64,000 bases of DNA from an uncultured Prolixibacteraceae bacterium (GCA_937915865.1 CALGIG010000082.1:24342-88341), one strand, 5' to 3'; counted from the first letter of the stretch, positions 8,604-18,322 are shown. The notes: a model not told the origin generated them from the letters alone. Numbers and translations are program-made.

Positions 8604-9482
8604 CTATTTCACTTCTTCCAGTTTCTTCCGAAGTAGTTCTGGAATTTCTGCAGGTTCTTTGGCAACAGGAACTCCGGCCGCATTGAATGCCACAATTTTT
8701 TCAGTAGCTGTCCCTGAACCGCTTGAAATAATGGCACCAGCATGTCCCATCCGTTTCCCTGGAGGGGCTGTTTGCCCAGCAATGAAGGCAACTACCGGCT
8801 TTGTCATTTTTTCAGCAATAAATCGTGCCGCCTGTTCTTCGGCATCACCACCAATTTCGCCAATCAAAACTACAGCTTTTGTATCAGGGTCGTTCTCAAA
8901 ACGTTCGAGTAAATCAATAAAATACAATCCAGCGACAGGGTCGCCACCAATACCTACACAGGTCGTTTGTCCAAAGTCGTTTAATGTAAGCTGATTAACA
9001 ACTTCATAAGTCAATGTGCCACTTCTTGAAATAAACCCAATTGGACCTTCCTTGAAAATCATAGCCGGAAGAATTCCTACCAGCGATTGTCCAGGAGTAA
9101 TCAACCCGGGGCAGTTGGGGCCAATCAACATGGTCCCATTTTGTTTTAGGATTGGCGTAACTTTTATCATATCGAGAACCGGTACTCCTTCACTAATAGC
9201 TATTACGAGTTTTATTCCTGCATACGATGCTTCAAGAATAGCATCGGCAGCGAAAGCTGCTGGCACAAAAATAATTGAAGTATTTGCTTCGGTTGCTTTT
9301 ACTGCATTTTCAACTGAATTGAAAACCGGGACTCCTTCAACTGTTTCTCCTTCTTTGCCGGGAGAGACACCAGCAACAACGTTGGTGCCATAAGCTTTCA
9401 TGCGACCAGTGTGGAATTTCCCGTCGCGACCAGTTATTCCCTGAACAACCAGTTTGGTATCTTTATTGACTAATATGCTCAT
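8604..9482 (-). CDS. sucD: Succinate-CoA ligase, alpha subunit
   Basis: 292 residues, the usual length. The N-terminal CoA-binding Rossmann domain has VVQGITGRDGKFHTGRM, and the ligase domain has IGFISRSGTLTYEV and VVLIGEIGGDAEEQAA. The phosphorylated His is H247 in GKRMGHAGAI, the expected position. With the beta subunit it converts succinyl-CoA and NDP to succinate, CoA and NTP in the TCA cycle. It follows sucC by 84 bp on the same strand and the pair ends at the terminator at 8478-8510. Confidence 0.97.
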   Translation of the reverse strand: MSILVNKDTKLVVQGITGRDGKFHTGRMKAYGTNVVAGVSPGKEGETVEGVPVFNSVENAVKATEANTSIIFVPAAFAADAILEASYAGIKLVIAISEGVPVLDMIKVTPILKQNGTMLIGPNCPGLITPGQSLVGILPAMIFKEGPIGFISRSGTLTYEVVNQLTLNDFGQTTCVGIGGDPVAGLYFIDLLERFENDPDTKAVVLIGEIGGDAEEQAARFIAEKMTKPVVAFIAGQTAPPGKRMGHAGAIISSGSGTATEKIVAFNAAGVPVAKEPAEIPELLRKKLEEVK

Positions 9483-9566
9483 TTGAGTTAGGAATTATGA
9501 ATTTATAAGTTATGATTGGTTATGGTGATTGGTTGACTCGAAGTGCCCCGCTCACTAAATTAGTGT

Positions 9567-10700
9567 CTATTTTTTACTGAGTTCAATGGCTTTTTTAGCA
9601 GCTTCGCTCATTGAGCCTACCGTTGGCAGTCCTGTTTGTTTTAAAAGAGCCAAACCTTCTTCGGCATTGGTTCCCGAAAGACGTACAACGATTGGCACGT
9701 CGGTCATTATTATTTCCAAGGCTTTAATTAGGCCGCGGGCTACATCATCACAACGAGTAATTCCACCAAAAATATTGATCATTACTGCTTTTACATTTTT
9801 GTCAGACAACAAAATGTTCATTGCGTCGATCACTTTCTGAGGATTGGAGCTGCCGCCAATATCCAGAAAGTTAGCGGGTGAACCACCATACAATTTAATC
9901 ATATCCATAGTTGCCATTGCCAGTCCGGCGCCGTTTACCATACATCCAATATTTCCGTCGAGTTTGATGTACGACAGACCTTTTTCATGAGCAGCAATTT
10001 CTTTTTGCTCATCTTCATCGGGTTCGCGCATGGCCAGAATTTTGGGTTGGCGGTAAAGAGCGTTGTCGTCGAAATTCATTTTGCCGTCAATGGCTAAAAC
10101 ATCGCCATCCGGAGTTAAAATCAGTGGATTGATTTCGGCGAGGGTCGAGTCAGTTTCGATATATAACTTGTATAGTTTTGTGAGGATTGATGCTGCTTTT
10201 TGAGCCTGTTTAATGTCGCCAAACAAGCTTAAAGCAATGTCTCTGGCCTGAAAATCAAGTAATCCGGTCTGAGCATTTACCGGAAATTTGATGATTTTAT
10301 CAGGAGCGTTTTTAGCAACTTCTTCAATTTCAACGCCACCTTCGGCACTGGCCATCAACGTAACAGATTTCGAATTACGATCGTTAACAAAACCAACATA
10401 AAATTCTTTTTCAATGTTGGCTGCTTTGGTAACAAGTACTTTCTCTACGGTTAAGCCTTTGATATTCATTCCTAAAATTTGCTTGGCAGCGCTTATGGCT
10501 TCATCCACATTACGGGCAAGTTTTACACCTCCTGCTTTACCCCGACCTCCCGCCAATACCTGAGCTTTTATTACTGTTAGGCAATTTAATTCGCGGGCCG
10601 CGTTTTCTACTTCGTTGACGGTGTAACACAATACATCATCGGGAACAGGAATGCCATAATTCCTGAAAATTTGTCTGGCTTGATATTCGTGAATCTTCAT
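9567..10700 (-). CDS. sucC: Succinate-CoA ligase (ADP-forming), beta subunit
   Basis: 377 residues, slightly short of the ~388 of the E. coli protein. The N-terminus MKIHEYQARQIFRNYGIPVP and the ATP-grasp segment VIKAQVLAGGRGKAGGVKLA are typical. C-terminal features are LAEINPLILTPDGDVLAIDGK, GCMVNGAGLAMATMDMI, FLDIGGSS and KAVMINIFGGITRCD. It grasps the nucleotide and completes the CoA ligase with SucD. It is divergent from the SIS-domain gene across 216 bp. Confidence 0.97.
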   Translation of the reverse strand: MKIHEYQARQIFRNYGIPVPDDVLCYTVNEVENAARELNCLTVIKAQVLAGGRGKAGGVKLARNVDEAISAAKQILGMNIKGLTVEKVLVTKAANIEKEFYVGFVNDRNSKSVTLMASAEGGVEIEEVAKNAPDKIIKFPVNAQTGLLDFQARDIALSLFGDIKQAQKAASILTKLYKLYIETDSTLAEINPLILTPDGDVLAIDGKMNFDDNALYRQPKILAMREPDEDEQKEIAAHEKGLSYIKLDGNIGCMVNGAGLAMATMDMIKLYGGSPANFLDIGGSSNPQKVIDAMNILLSDKNVKAVMINIFGGITRCDDVARGLIKALEIIMTDVPIVVRLSGTNAEEGLALLKQTGLPTVGSMSEAAKKAIELSKK

Positions 10701-10886
10701 TTCGAGAAAAGTTATTGGTTAGTATGATTCCAATTTTGATATAGTAAAACAGTTTTAGAGCCGTTTAGTTTTGTAAAAATTGATTTAAGTAAATGAAAAG
10801 ATCAATAATCTGGTCGATAATTGATAAACATCAATTTTAGTTTTTGAAAAATGGATGTTAGTATAAATGTTTAGCAATATTTAGCC

Positions 10887-10894
10887 TATTTTTG
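10887..10894 (+). promoter_or_regulatory. -7 element for the SIS-domain gene
   Basis: TATTTTTG, 22 bases before the ATG at 10917, matches TAnnTTTG. An A-rich leader of nine A follows, as is common in this phylum. Confidence 0.5.
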
Positions 10895-10916
10895 CTCGTC
10901 AAAAAAAAATACAAGT

Positions 10917-11528
10917 ATGATTGAAGATATCAAACAGGTTTTACGCCAGGAAGCAGAAGCGATACAAAATATACCTGTTACCGATTCGTTTGAAAAAGCT
11001 ATACAGATTATTGAAGAACGGGTTCATAAACTCAAAGGGAAACTGGTTGCTTCGGGGATGGGAAAAGCCGGCCAAATAGCGTTGAATATTGCTACTACTT
11101 TTAGTTCAACCGGTACTCCTGCTGTATTTTTGCACCCAAGCGATGCCCAACATGGCGATTTGGGAGTTGTTCAACCCAACGATGTATTGCTACTGATTTC
11201 AAATTCGGGGAAAACGCGCGAAATATTAGAATTGGTCCATTTGGCTGAAAACCTTTATGAAGGGTTGCCTTTAATTGTAATTACAAGCGACAAAGAGTCT
11301 GAATTGGCTCAAATGTCAGATGTTTGTCTGGAAACAGGTAATCCAAAGGAAGTTTGTACCTTAGGACTTACTCCAAGTACATCAACCACTGTAATGACCG
11401 TAATTGGCGATGTTTTGGTGGTGATGATGATGAAACGAATTGGTTTTACCAACGAAGAATATGCAAAGCGACATCACGGCGGTTACCTTGGACATAAATC
11501 GCGTGAACAGGCTGGACAAAATAAGTAG
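10917..11528 (+). CDS. SIS-domain sugar-phosphate isomerase (KdsD/GutQ-like, no CBS)
   Basis: 203 residues. The SIS fold is shown by KLVASGMGKAGQIALNIATT, FSSTGTPAVFLHPSDAQHGD and VLLLISNSGKTREILELV. The LHPSDAQHGDLG segment is close to that of arabinose-5-phosphate isomerases, which supply Kdo synthesis. The tandem CBS domains of full-length KdsD are absent, so this is a catalytic domain alone. Arabinose-5-phosphate isomerase is the best guess, another aldose/ketose phosphate isomerase is possible. The isochorismatase-family gene follows 69 bp later on the same strand. Confidence 0.82.
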   Translation: MIEDIKQVLRQEAEAIQNIPVTDSFEKAIQIIEERVHKLKGKLVASGMGKAGQIALNIATTFSSTGTPAVFLHPSDAQHGDLGVVQPNDVLLLISNSGKTREILELVHLAENLYEGLPLIVITSDKESELAQMSDVCLETGNPKEVCTLGLTPSTSTTVMTVIGDVLVVMMMKRIGFTNEEYAKRHHGGYLGHKSREQAGQNK

Positions 11529-11597
11529 GCAGTCACAAGTGGTCAGTTTTCAGAGACTGACCTGGAACTTGAAATTTGGAACTTTAAACTTTATAGA

Positions 11598-12140
11598 ATG
11601 CGCATTTTAAGAGAAGACAGTATTTGTTTGGTGATCGATATTCAGGAGCGGTTGGTGCCAGCAATGGAAGAAAGTGAGGTATTTGTTGAAAACAGCAAAA
11701 AACTGATTCAGGGCTTGCAAATATTGGGATTACCACTGTTGGTTACCCAACAATATACCAAGGGCTTAGGCGAAACCATCGAGGATATTAAAATGTTAAT
11801 TCCTGATTTTCAATACATCGAGAAAAAAGATTTTAGCTGCTTTGATGAACTCGCTTTTGCTGAGAAATTAGCTGGGTCAGGAAAGAAAACTGTAATAATC
11901 TGCGGAATTGAATCGCATGTTTGTGTGTTACAAACAGCCATCGACCTGAAAGCTTCCGGATATATGCCGGTAGTGGTTATGGATTGTGTTTCATCGCGCT
12001 CCTTTGATAATGTTGATTTGGCAGCAGAACGATTCCGCTATGAAGGAGTCATGATGACTTCTTGCGAATCGGTTTTGTTTGAATTGACCCGTAGCGCCGG
12101 CGCTCCCGGATTCAAGGAAATTTCGAAATTGGTTAAATAG
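11598..12140 (+). CDS. Isochorismatase-family cysteine hydrolase
   Basis: 180 residues. The Asp-Lys-Cys triad of the family can be placed: D14 in CLVIDIQERL, K76 in YIEKKDFSCF and C109 in CGIESHVCVLQT, with a conserved VTQQYTKGLGET strand. It is the YcaC/nicotinamidase-like group, which hydrolyses amides or vinyl ethers. The exact substrate is not visible. No signal peptide. A strong hairpin follows the stop by 10 bp. Confidence 0.85.
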   Translation: MRILREDSICLVIDIQERLVPAMEESEVFVENSKKLIQGLQILGLPLLVTQQYTKGLGETIEDIKMLIPDFQYIEKKDFSCFDELAFAEKLAGSGKKTVIICGIESHVCVLQTAIDLKASGYMPVVVMDCVSSRSFDNVDLAAERFRYEGVMMTSCESVLFELTRSAGAPGFKEISKLVK

Positions 12141-12149
12141 ATGATCCAA

Positions 12150-12200
12150 AGTTATAGAAGGCGATGGAATACAATTGTTCTGCCACCGCCTTCTATAACT
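12150..12200. terminator. Bidirectional terminator hairpin
   Basis: Perfect 14-base arms (12150-12163, 12187-12200; AGTTATAGAAGGCG and its complement), extended inward by a few more pairs. It lies between the convergent isochorismatase-like and esterase genes and probably ends both transcripts. Confidence 0.75.
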
Positions 12201-12201
12201 G

Positions 12202-14793
12202 TTAGTTGTTTTTGGTTATCCCATTCACATAAAAATACCTGATGCGGCAAGCTGTTCCTTTGCTTTGGGTGTTCTTTTCAGGCAAAACCCTGATTTTCAA
12301 TTGGTGTTTCCCTTCTTCCAATCCATAGCCTAAGGTATAGAACCAAGGTAAATGCAGTTGAGAACTCCATTGAGTAAATAAATCCTGTTTTTGCCAATTG
12401 CCTTTGTCAATGCGATATTCCACAATTCCTGCATCGAGCCCCGATGCTACAGCAATACCTATAGCATTTCCTTCGAAATTGAAGGTTAAGGTTTTCCCGG
12501 GATTTTCAGCTATTAGCATCGGAACTTTCACAAAATCGTCGCGTGTTCCGGTTTTGTCGTTCGGAATCCAGTTCTGATCAGTTTTCCAGTCTTTAGCCTG
12601 TTTTATTTCTACCGCCGGAATCAGTATTCCGTTGTCGTAGCAGGCTTTATTCAATTTATCAGGAAGGGAATAGGCTGTTAGTTTATCGTCGTCGGCAACA
12701 AAACCACTCCAGCATGTTTCCAAAAAGGCTTTCATCGATTGAAAGTAAATATGTTGTCCGAATGGGGATGGATGCAAATTCTTAAAATCATTTCCCCATG
12801 TAAATTCCCCATTGTCGATTCGTTCAGTTACTTCTTTGGCCAGATTTATGGTAGAAATGCCATAATGAGCGGCTACTTTTTCGTGGTTCTGAATTTCAGG
12901 GGGAGTGATTCCTTTACGGAACTGGGCCATTTTATCAGGATCAACAAAGTGCATGATTACAATATCCATTGCAGGATTCGATTCCCGGGCATGACGAACA
13001 ATTCCTTCCATTCCCAGAATTTGTGTTTCAGGGCCAAAGCCATTTACTCTGTCGTTTACTGCTGCTTCCTCAAACAATAGATCTACTTTGCCATTCTTCA
13101 GTACATCGCGTTCAAATCGGAAAGCGCCCGGAGTTGATCCCATTGACGGAATTCCGGCGGCAATGAAATCGAATTTTGTATCAGGGAATCGCTTTTGCAG
13201 GTAAATGCAAATACTGTCGCGCCAGCCTCCGTTAGCTGTAATTGAACCACCCAGGAAAGCTACCCGGCCCTTTTTCTCGCGTTCGAATACAATTTGGGCA
13301 TTGTGAAGTTTATTCCGAAGCATGTGATAATTGCGGCTATCCAGTATTGGGTTAACCTCGGGATAACTGCTACGAATAAAATCGGCGCTTCCTTTTACGT
13401 TGTCAATCGGAAAATGATGACCTTGAAGTGATTGTTTGCCAACTGTATTGGGGTAAATCATGGCTGGGCCGCCTAAGCGAATATATTTGTCAACAAGGAT
13501 ATAGGTGTTTTCGTTGGGCGGAACAATACTATCGTGCAACCCTATTTGAAAGAGTAAAGGGACTTTGGCTGTTGCCAGTTTCTCAAGATTGTCAATCGGG
13601 TTGTTCTTATAGTCTAAAGCTTCTTTCTCGGTTTTGAAATCGTAGGCTTTCATCAAAAGTTTCCAGGATTCAGGATCACCTTTACTGAAGCCTTTTCCTC
13701 CAGGCCAGCTTTTAAAGTCGCAAACCGGAGCTTCGGCATAAATGCAGGCAATACGTTCAGGATATTTTTTTGCAAAATTGAAAACATACAAACCACCACG
13801 GCTTACACCTTCGAGTGCCACTTTTTTGTTCAGGCCATATTGAGTCGTCAGGTAATTGTAGAAATTGTTCCAAATTTCTACACATCCTGGCGAACCCAGG
13901 AGCTCGTCGGTATTAATATAAACTATATGAAACCCTTTGCGGACGAGGATACTGTCCATCTGGTAGTGCCAGTCGGGGAAACGGGCACGCCATACCCACG
14001 GATTGCCTGGCGCAGCTTTGTCTGGAACTACAATGCGGGCATTCCGACGATCGATCTGAAATTCGTATTTGGTAAACCCGTGCCATATTGTTGGTTTTCC
14101 CGGGTATTCAGCTTGAATTAAAGTACCCTCGTTTCCTGTTAGCGCTTTGTATATGGTTTGGGCCATTATACCAGCACCTTCAGTATTGGGATGAATATGG
14201 TCTGGAAAAAGTTCTGTTTTATTTGAAAGAGCTGTATGTAAGTCAATAACATGTAATTTTTCTTCTTTTGCCAGTTTTTCAACAATAGGAATTACACTAT
14301 GGACAATAATTGAGTCATTAATTCCCCATTGAACAGCATAAGCTGGTACTGGTTTACAAACAAATATTTGTGGATGTGATGTCAAGGCTTTTAACTCTTT
14401 TACCATCGCCTTATAATCGGTATAAAACTCACTGCCAAATTTCCAGTTCTGAGGTTTGGTATCGTTTGTGCCAAGTTTAATAATTACCACATCGGGCAAA
14501 AAATCTTTTGCCTGAGTGTATGCCTCCTCATTCCAGTAAGGCCGATCGCCTTTTTTCAACATTGTTCGTCCACCAACTCCAAAATTGCGAACAATCCATT
14601 TATCGCCCAGCATTCGTTGAAGCTGAGCCGGATAAGAATTTAGCGGTCGGTTGTCGATTCCGGAACCATACGTAATACTGTTGCCAATGCAGGCCACTTT
14701 TACGGGGGCTGAGTCTTTGGAAAGATCGACAGGCTGGGCAAAGCCTGTGTTTATCAAAAGCAAAAAAGTTAGAATAAATGGAATAACCCTCAT
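12202..14793 (-). CDS. Three-domain esterase: SGNH hydrolase, alpha/beta hydrolase, second SGNH
   Basis: 863 residues with a signal peptide (MRVIPFILTFLLLINTGFAQ). Residues ~30-220 are an SGNH hydrolase: S39 in IGNSITYG, G74, N110 in KLGTND, and D198/H201 in PDHIHPN. Residues ~235-480 are an alpha/beta hydrolase: nucleophile S331 in GVSRGG, D421 in GLHDSIVP and His in QGHHFP. Residues ~505-695 are a second SGNH: S517 in LGGSITANGG, N580 in AAVNDR and H674 in NLHPSP, but the Asp expected three residues before this His is Lys. A beta-rich C-terminal domain follows (~720-860). It probably removes acyl groups from a glycan in the periplasm. It follows the GH29 gene by 36 bp. Confidence 0.85.
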   Translation of the reverse strand: MRVIPFILTFLLLINTGFAQPVDLSKDSAPVKVACIGNSITYGSGIDNRPLNSYPAQLQRMLGDKWIVRNFGVGGRTMLKKGDRPYWNEEAYTQAKDFLPDVVIIKLGTNDTKPQNWKFGSEFYTDYKAMVKELKALTSHPQIFVCKPVPAYAVQWGINDSIIVHSVIPIVEKLAKEEKLHVIDLHTALSNKTELFPDHIHPNTEGAGIMAQTIYKALTGNEGTLIQAEYPGKPTIWHGFTKYEFQIDRRNARIVVPDKAAPGNPWVWRARFPDWHYQMDSILVRKGFHIVYINTDELLGSPGCVEIWNNFYNYLTTQYGLNKKVALEGVSRGGLYVFNFAKKYPERIACIYAEAPVCDFKSWPGGKGFSKGDPESWKLLMKAYDFKTEKEALDYKNNPIDNLEKLATAKVPLLFQIGLHDSIVPPNENTYILVDKYIRLGGPAMIYPNTVGKQSLQGHHFPIDNVKGSADFIRSSYPEVNPILDSRNYHMLRNKLHNAQIVFEREKKGRVAFLGGSITANGGWRDSICIYLQKRFPDTKFDFIAAGIPSMGSTPGAFRFERDVLKNGKVDLLFEEAAVNDRVNGFGPETQILGMEGIVRHARESNPAMDIVIMHFVDPDKMAQFRKGITPPEIQNHEKVAAHYGISTINLAKEVTERIDNGEFTWGNDFKNLHPSPFGQHIYFQSMKAFLETCWSGFVADDDKLTAYSLPDKLNKACYDNGILIPAVEIKQAKDWKTDQNWIPNDKTGTRDDFVKVPMLIAENPGKTLTFNFEGNAIGIAVASGLDAGIVEYRIDKGNWQKQDLFTQWSSQLHLPWFYTLGYGLEEGKHQLKIRVLPEKNTQSKGTACRIRYFYVNGITKNN

Positions 14794-14829
14794 TGCTTGT
14801 GTTTTTATGGATTGATTTTTTAGCTGGTT

Positions 14830-16230
14830 TTATTTTATTCCATCTTTTACTTTAAATACCCAGGCATACTGGCATGGATTGCTGGCCGGAGTAATAACAG
14901 GTGGAATGATTGTAAGTATATTCCCTGATATAGAATGCTTTACTTTGCCATTAAGTCCCAACATTGAAACTTCGTTACAACGATTAATGCCGGGTACCTG
15001 GATGGGTTTGTCCTGCCATTTGGTTACGATCACGTACAAGTCGTTGCCTTTGGCGGTATAGAAAACAGTAGTTTCCTTCTTAACAGTCGGAGCTTTGTTC
15101 CACGAATGGGTGCTGTAAATGCCTTCGCCGTTAACAGCCAGCCAGTCGCCTATATCTTTCAACCGTTGTTGCATAATTACCGGGATGCGTCCATCGGCAG
15201 TTGGGCCAATGTTCAGGAGCAAGTTACCGCCGCGTGCAACTTTATCAACAAGAATGTGTACCAGCGATTCTGATGTTTCATAGTCTTTCAGGTTTTCGTT
15301 ACGGTTGTAGCCAAACGAGCCTCCAATTCCACGGCATTCTTCCCATGGATGTTCAATCTTTTTACCCTGGGCATTTTGGTCGTGAACTAAATCATATTCA
15401 GTGGTGTAAATTCCACCATGTTTGCTGCGCGTTTCTTTTCCCCAGCGGTCGTTCACCACTACGGTTTCTTTTACCGGCGATTCGTTGTAAAGCCAGGCTA
15501 AAAATTCGGTGCTTTTCCATTTTTCGCTTGGCTGATCCCATTCTCCGTCGGTCCAAACAACATCAGGTTGATACCGTGTAACAAGGTCTTTCAACTGTGG
15601 AATCATGTGATCATCCACATATTTTGTCAAATCATCTTTATATAGCGGGTTATACCATTCGTAGAGTGAGTAGTAAAAACCCATGTGCAGTCCCTGGGCT
15701 TTCACGGCTTTGGTTAGGTCGCCGGCCAAATCGCGATGCGGACCAACATCAACTGCGTTCCAGTTCCACGATTGTTTAGAAGGCCATAGTGTAAAACCTT
15801 CGTGGTGTTTTGAGGTTAACACAATGTATTTTGCACCAGATTGTTTAAATACTTCAGCCCATTGATCAGGATTAAACATTTCGGCTTTAAAGTCTTTCAC
15901 AAAATCCTGGTATTTTACTTTTTCGCCATAAGTTTTATTGTGGAAATCAGTGAAAGCTTTCGATGGTTTTCCATCAGGGTTTTGACGCGACCAGTACCAT
16001 TCGGCATATTTTTCGTAAACATTTCCTTCGGTAGGGCCCCAAGCCGGGACAGAAAATAATCCCCAATGGATAAATATGCCGAATTTGGCATCGGTAAACC
16101 ATTGCGGAATTGGACGACTATCAATGGATTGCCAGTTGGGCTGATAGGATTGGGCCGTAGAAAAGAATGAGAAAAAACAAAATAGGATTACTAAAAATCC
16201 ATTTGGAATAGAACGATGCTTTGGGTTCAT
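14830..16230 (-). CDS. GH29 alpha-L-fucosidase
   Basis: 466 residues with a signal peptide ending near FFSTAQS. The GH29 barrel starts at WFTDAKFGIFIHWGLFSVPAW and includes YIVLTSKHHEGFTLW. The likely nucleophile is D228 in DVVWTDGEWD. The C-terminal ~90 residues form a beta-domain (VKKETTVFYTAKGNDLYVIV). It releases alpha-linked fucose by a retaining mechanism, outside the cytoplasm. The acid/base residue is variable in this family and was not placed. It is the first gene after SusD of this locus, with its own -7-like element, and is followed closely by the three-domain esterase, so deacylation and defucosylation may be coupled. Confidence 0.92.
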   Translation of the reverse strand: MNPKHRSIPNGFLVILFCFFSFFSTAQSYQPNWQSIDSRPIPQWFTDAKFGIFIHWGLFSVPAWGPTEGNVYEKYAEWYWSRQNPDGKPSKAFTDFHNKTYGEKVKYQDFVKDFKAEMFNPDQWAEVFKQSGAKYIVLTSKHHEGFTLWPSKQSWNWNAVDVGPHRDLAGDLTKAVKAQGLHMGFYYSLYEWYNPLYKDDLTKYVDDHMIPQLKDLVTRYQPDVVWTDGEWDQPSEKWKSTEFLAWLYNESPVKETVVVNDRWGKETRSKHGGIYTTEYDLVHDQNAQGKKIEHPWEECRGIGGSFGYNRNENLKDYETSESLVHILVDKVARGGNLLLNIGPTADGRIPVIMQQRLKDIGDWLAVNGEGIYSTHSWNKAPTVKKETTVFYTAKGNDLYVIVTKWQDKPIQVPGINRCNEVSMLGLNGKVKHSISGNILTIIPPVITPASNPCQYAWVFKVKDGIK

Positions 16231-16272
16231 CAGAATTTAATTTAGTTGTTTCTTTTATTAGGTTTTATTCTT

Positions 16273-16280
16273 CAAAGATA
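16273..16280 (-). promoter_or_regulatory. -7 element for the fucosidase-esterase pair
   Basis: TATCTTTG on the minus strand matches TAnnTTTG, 43 bases before the ATG at 16230. Tandem CTGATGTG units lie just upstream (16289-16312). The rest of 16231-16570 is AT-rich spacer and the susD terminator. Confidence 0.45.
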
Positions 16281-16288
16281 GAAATATT

Positions 16289-16312
16289 CTGATGTGCTGA
16301 TGTGTGCTGATG
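16289..16312. repeat. Tandem CTGATGTG repeats
   Basis: CTGATGTG at 16289-16296 and 16297-16304, and CTGATG at 16307-16312, upstream of the fucosidase -7 element. They could be an activator site or chance. Confidence 0.35.
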
Positions 16313-16510
16313 ATACTTTTAGACATTTTAGGTTAATATGGCAAACTTAGATTATTTGTCGGATTAGATTTAATGTGGCTGATTTAACGGTCTTTCAATA
16401 TATCTCCTTTTATAATAAAGGGTTATTTAGTTTATTCATTTATATTGATTAAGTCAGTTTTAAATTCTTCTGTAGAGATGAAAAATTACATTCGTAAGGG
16501 TATAAACAGA

Positions 16511-16547
16511 CAACCCCTCGTTTTGCTGTTGCGATAACGAGGGGTTG
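16511..16547 (-). terminator. Terminator hairpin after the first susD
   Basis: Perfect 12-base arms CAACCCCTCGTT / AACGAGGGGTTG (16511-16522, 16536-16547) with a 13-base loop, 24 bp beyond the SusD stop. It separates SusD transcription from the fucosidase gene. Confidence 0.7.
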
Positions 16548-16570
16548 ATGCGGGAATATTCCTAAGAAGA

Positions 16571-18322
16571 CTATTGTTGATAACCTGGATTTTGTTCAAT
16601 TAACTGATTGCTGGCCATTGCCTGCTCAGGTATCGGAAAACGATTTTGGTATGATTTAGATTCTCCATCGGCAGGATGATCCCACCATGCCTGGGTTGTA
16701 TACTTGTTCCAGCGTACCAAGTCGGTACGACGGCGGCCCTCACCAACAAATTCAATCATCCATTCGTCGAGCATTCTCCATTCGTCGAGGTTTGCTGCGG
16801 TAACAGGATCGGGATCCGTGTCAGTAAAGTAGCGTTTACGCACATCATTGATAAGTTTGGCTGCACTTGCTTTGTCATTTGCTCGTAGTTTGCATTCGGC
16901 CAACATGTAGTATGCTTCAGCCAGGCGGAAAACCGGGATGTCGGGATTACCCCGAAGGCTTTTATCGGCGGCAGATGGAATAGGTGAAAACTTAGCCAGA
17001 CGAACACCTGAATTTTCTTCGCCCCAACGTGCACCTTCTTTGCCATAGTCGGCTTCGGAGCCTTGCATCGGAATGATACGGGCTATCTGATCGACGATCA
17101 CCAGAATATCGGTTGGTTTAAACTGGCGGTTACCTCCATGACATACTTTGCCGGTAACAGGATTGACCATTTTGCCAAAATAGAACATTCCGCGAAACTT
17201 GCCATTGCCTTCGTATGCGTTTAGTTGTTTACGCACATCTTTATCATTGAATTTAGCAAAGGGACTGCCCAGGCGATAGGTCTGTCCATCTCTGGCGTTT
17301 GCGCTGCCGGTCAGGTACGATTTGCCATCTTTGTCGAGCGAAGGAACAAGGCAATAGCCGTTCCAGAGGCTACCAATTTCACCATTATCCCAATATTCCT
17401 GCATGCCATAGTGATAAGAGCCTGGGCTTACGCTACGTTCACTGATAGCATATTGGCTTGGCACAGACCATATAATTTCAGTAGAACGGTCGTTGTTGAA
17501 GCCAAAAATATTTGTCCAGTCAGCTTCAAGTTTATAGGAACCATATTTCCCGTCAATAATATCCTGGCATATAGCAGCACATTGGGCATACATATCTTTT
17601 TTAATGTACGATTCTGCATTAAAGTAAAGCCTTGCTTGCAACAGAGCAGCTGCAGCCTGGTTGATGGCCCCGGTTTCCTGTGCTCCCAGTATCGTTTTTT
17701 TCGGTAGCTTGGGCATTGCCTCAGTAAGTAGTTTGTCGATGAAGTTGAATGTTTCAACATCGGTGGCTCGTGGCTGAATATCGCCTTGTGTGGATGTATA
17801 AAGCGGCACTCCGCCAAACATATCGAGGCCAAACCAGTAGAAAAAAGCCGACAATGTCTGAAGTTGCATCAATACAGCATCGCGGCTACCTTCGGGGAAA
17901 CCCAGTTTATTGAAATCGACGTATTGATCGATGTCATCTTTTGCACTCCACGCTTGAGCTACGCCCATCGAAAACGCACGCCATGCGTCATATACTCCGG
18001 GAGTGGTAGGCGTATAGTCATGATAGTACATCCGCAAGTAGTTTCCTCCGTCGTACCAATCGTTATAGCGTGATGGTACCAGCATTTCGTCAGTTGTGAA
18101 TTCTTGAAGTTTTAGAAAATTAGACTGATCCTGGGCATCGGCCATACACCATGCCCAATGGGTAAAGGCTCGGCCTTCGCGTTGATATACTTTCTGCTGA
18201 GTATCGAAAAATAATTCGGGTACCGATTGTGAATAATATTCTGGTTCCACCGAGCATGACTGAAATATTACGGATAACGTGCAAACAGTTACGGTGGCGG
18301 CTAAAAGCTTATATATTTTCAT
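16571..18322 (-). CDS. SusD/RagB-family glycan-binding lipoprotein (downstream locus)
   Basis: 583 residues. Lipoprotein signal with Cys23 (VIFQSC). The SusD fold is shown by the helical repeats (YDAWRAFSMGVAQAWSAKDDID), AAAALLQARLYFNAESYIKKDMYAQCAAICQDII and the C-terminal FRLAEAYYMLAECKLRAND, LDEWMIEFVGEGRRRTDLVRW. Such proteins cap a SusC barrel and capture glycan at the cell surface. It follows SusC by 115 bp. It is a classical SusD, unlike the SusD of the upstream locus. Confidence 0.93.
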   Translation of the reverse strand: MKIYKLLAATVTVCTLSVIFQSCSVEPEYYSQSVPELFFDTQQKVYQREGRAFTHWAWCMADAQDQSNFLKLQEFTTDEMLVPSRYNDWYDGGNYLRMYYHDYTPTTPGVYDAWRAFSMGVAQAWSAKDDIDQYVDFNKLGFPEGSRDAVLMQLQTLSAFFYWFGLDMFGGVPLYTSTQGDIQPRATDVETFNFIDKLLTEAMPKLPKKTILGAQETGAINQAAAALLQARLYFNAESYIKKDMYAQCAAICQDIIDGKYGSYKLEADWTNIFGFNNDRSTEIIWSVPSQYAISERSVSPGSYHYGMQEYWDNGEIGSLWNGYCLVPSLDKDGKSYLTGSANARDGQTYRLGSPFAKFNDKDVRKQLNAYEGNGKFRGMFYFGKMVNPVTGKVCHGGNRQFKPTDILVIVDQIARIIPMQGSEADYGKEGARWGEENSGVRLAKFSPIPSAADKSLRGNPDIPVFRLAEAYYMLAECKLRANDKASAAKLINDVRKRYFTDTDPDPVTAANLDEWRMLDEWMIEFVGEGRRRTDLVRWNKYTTQAWWDHPADGESKSYQNRFPIPEQAMASNQLIEQNPGYQQ

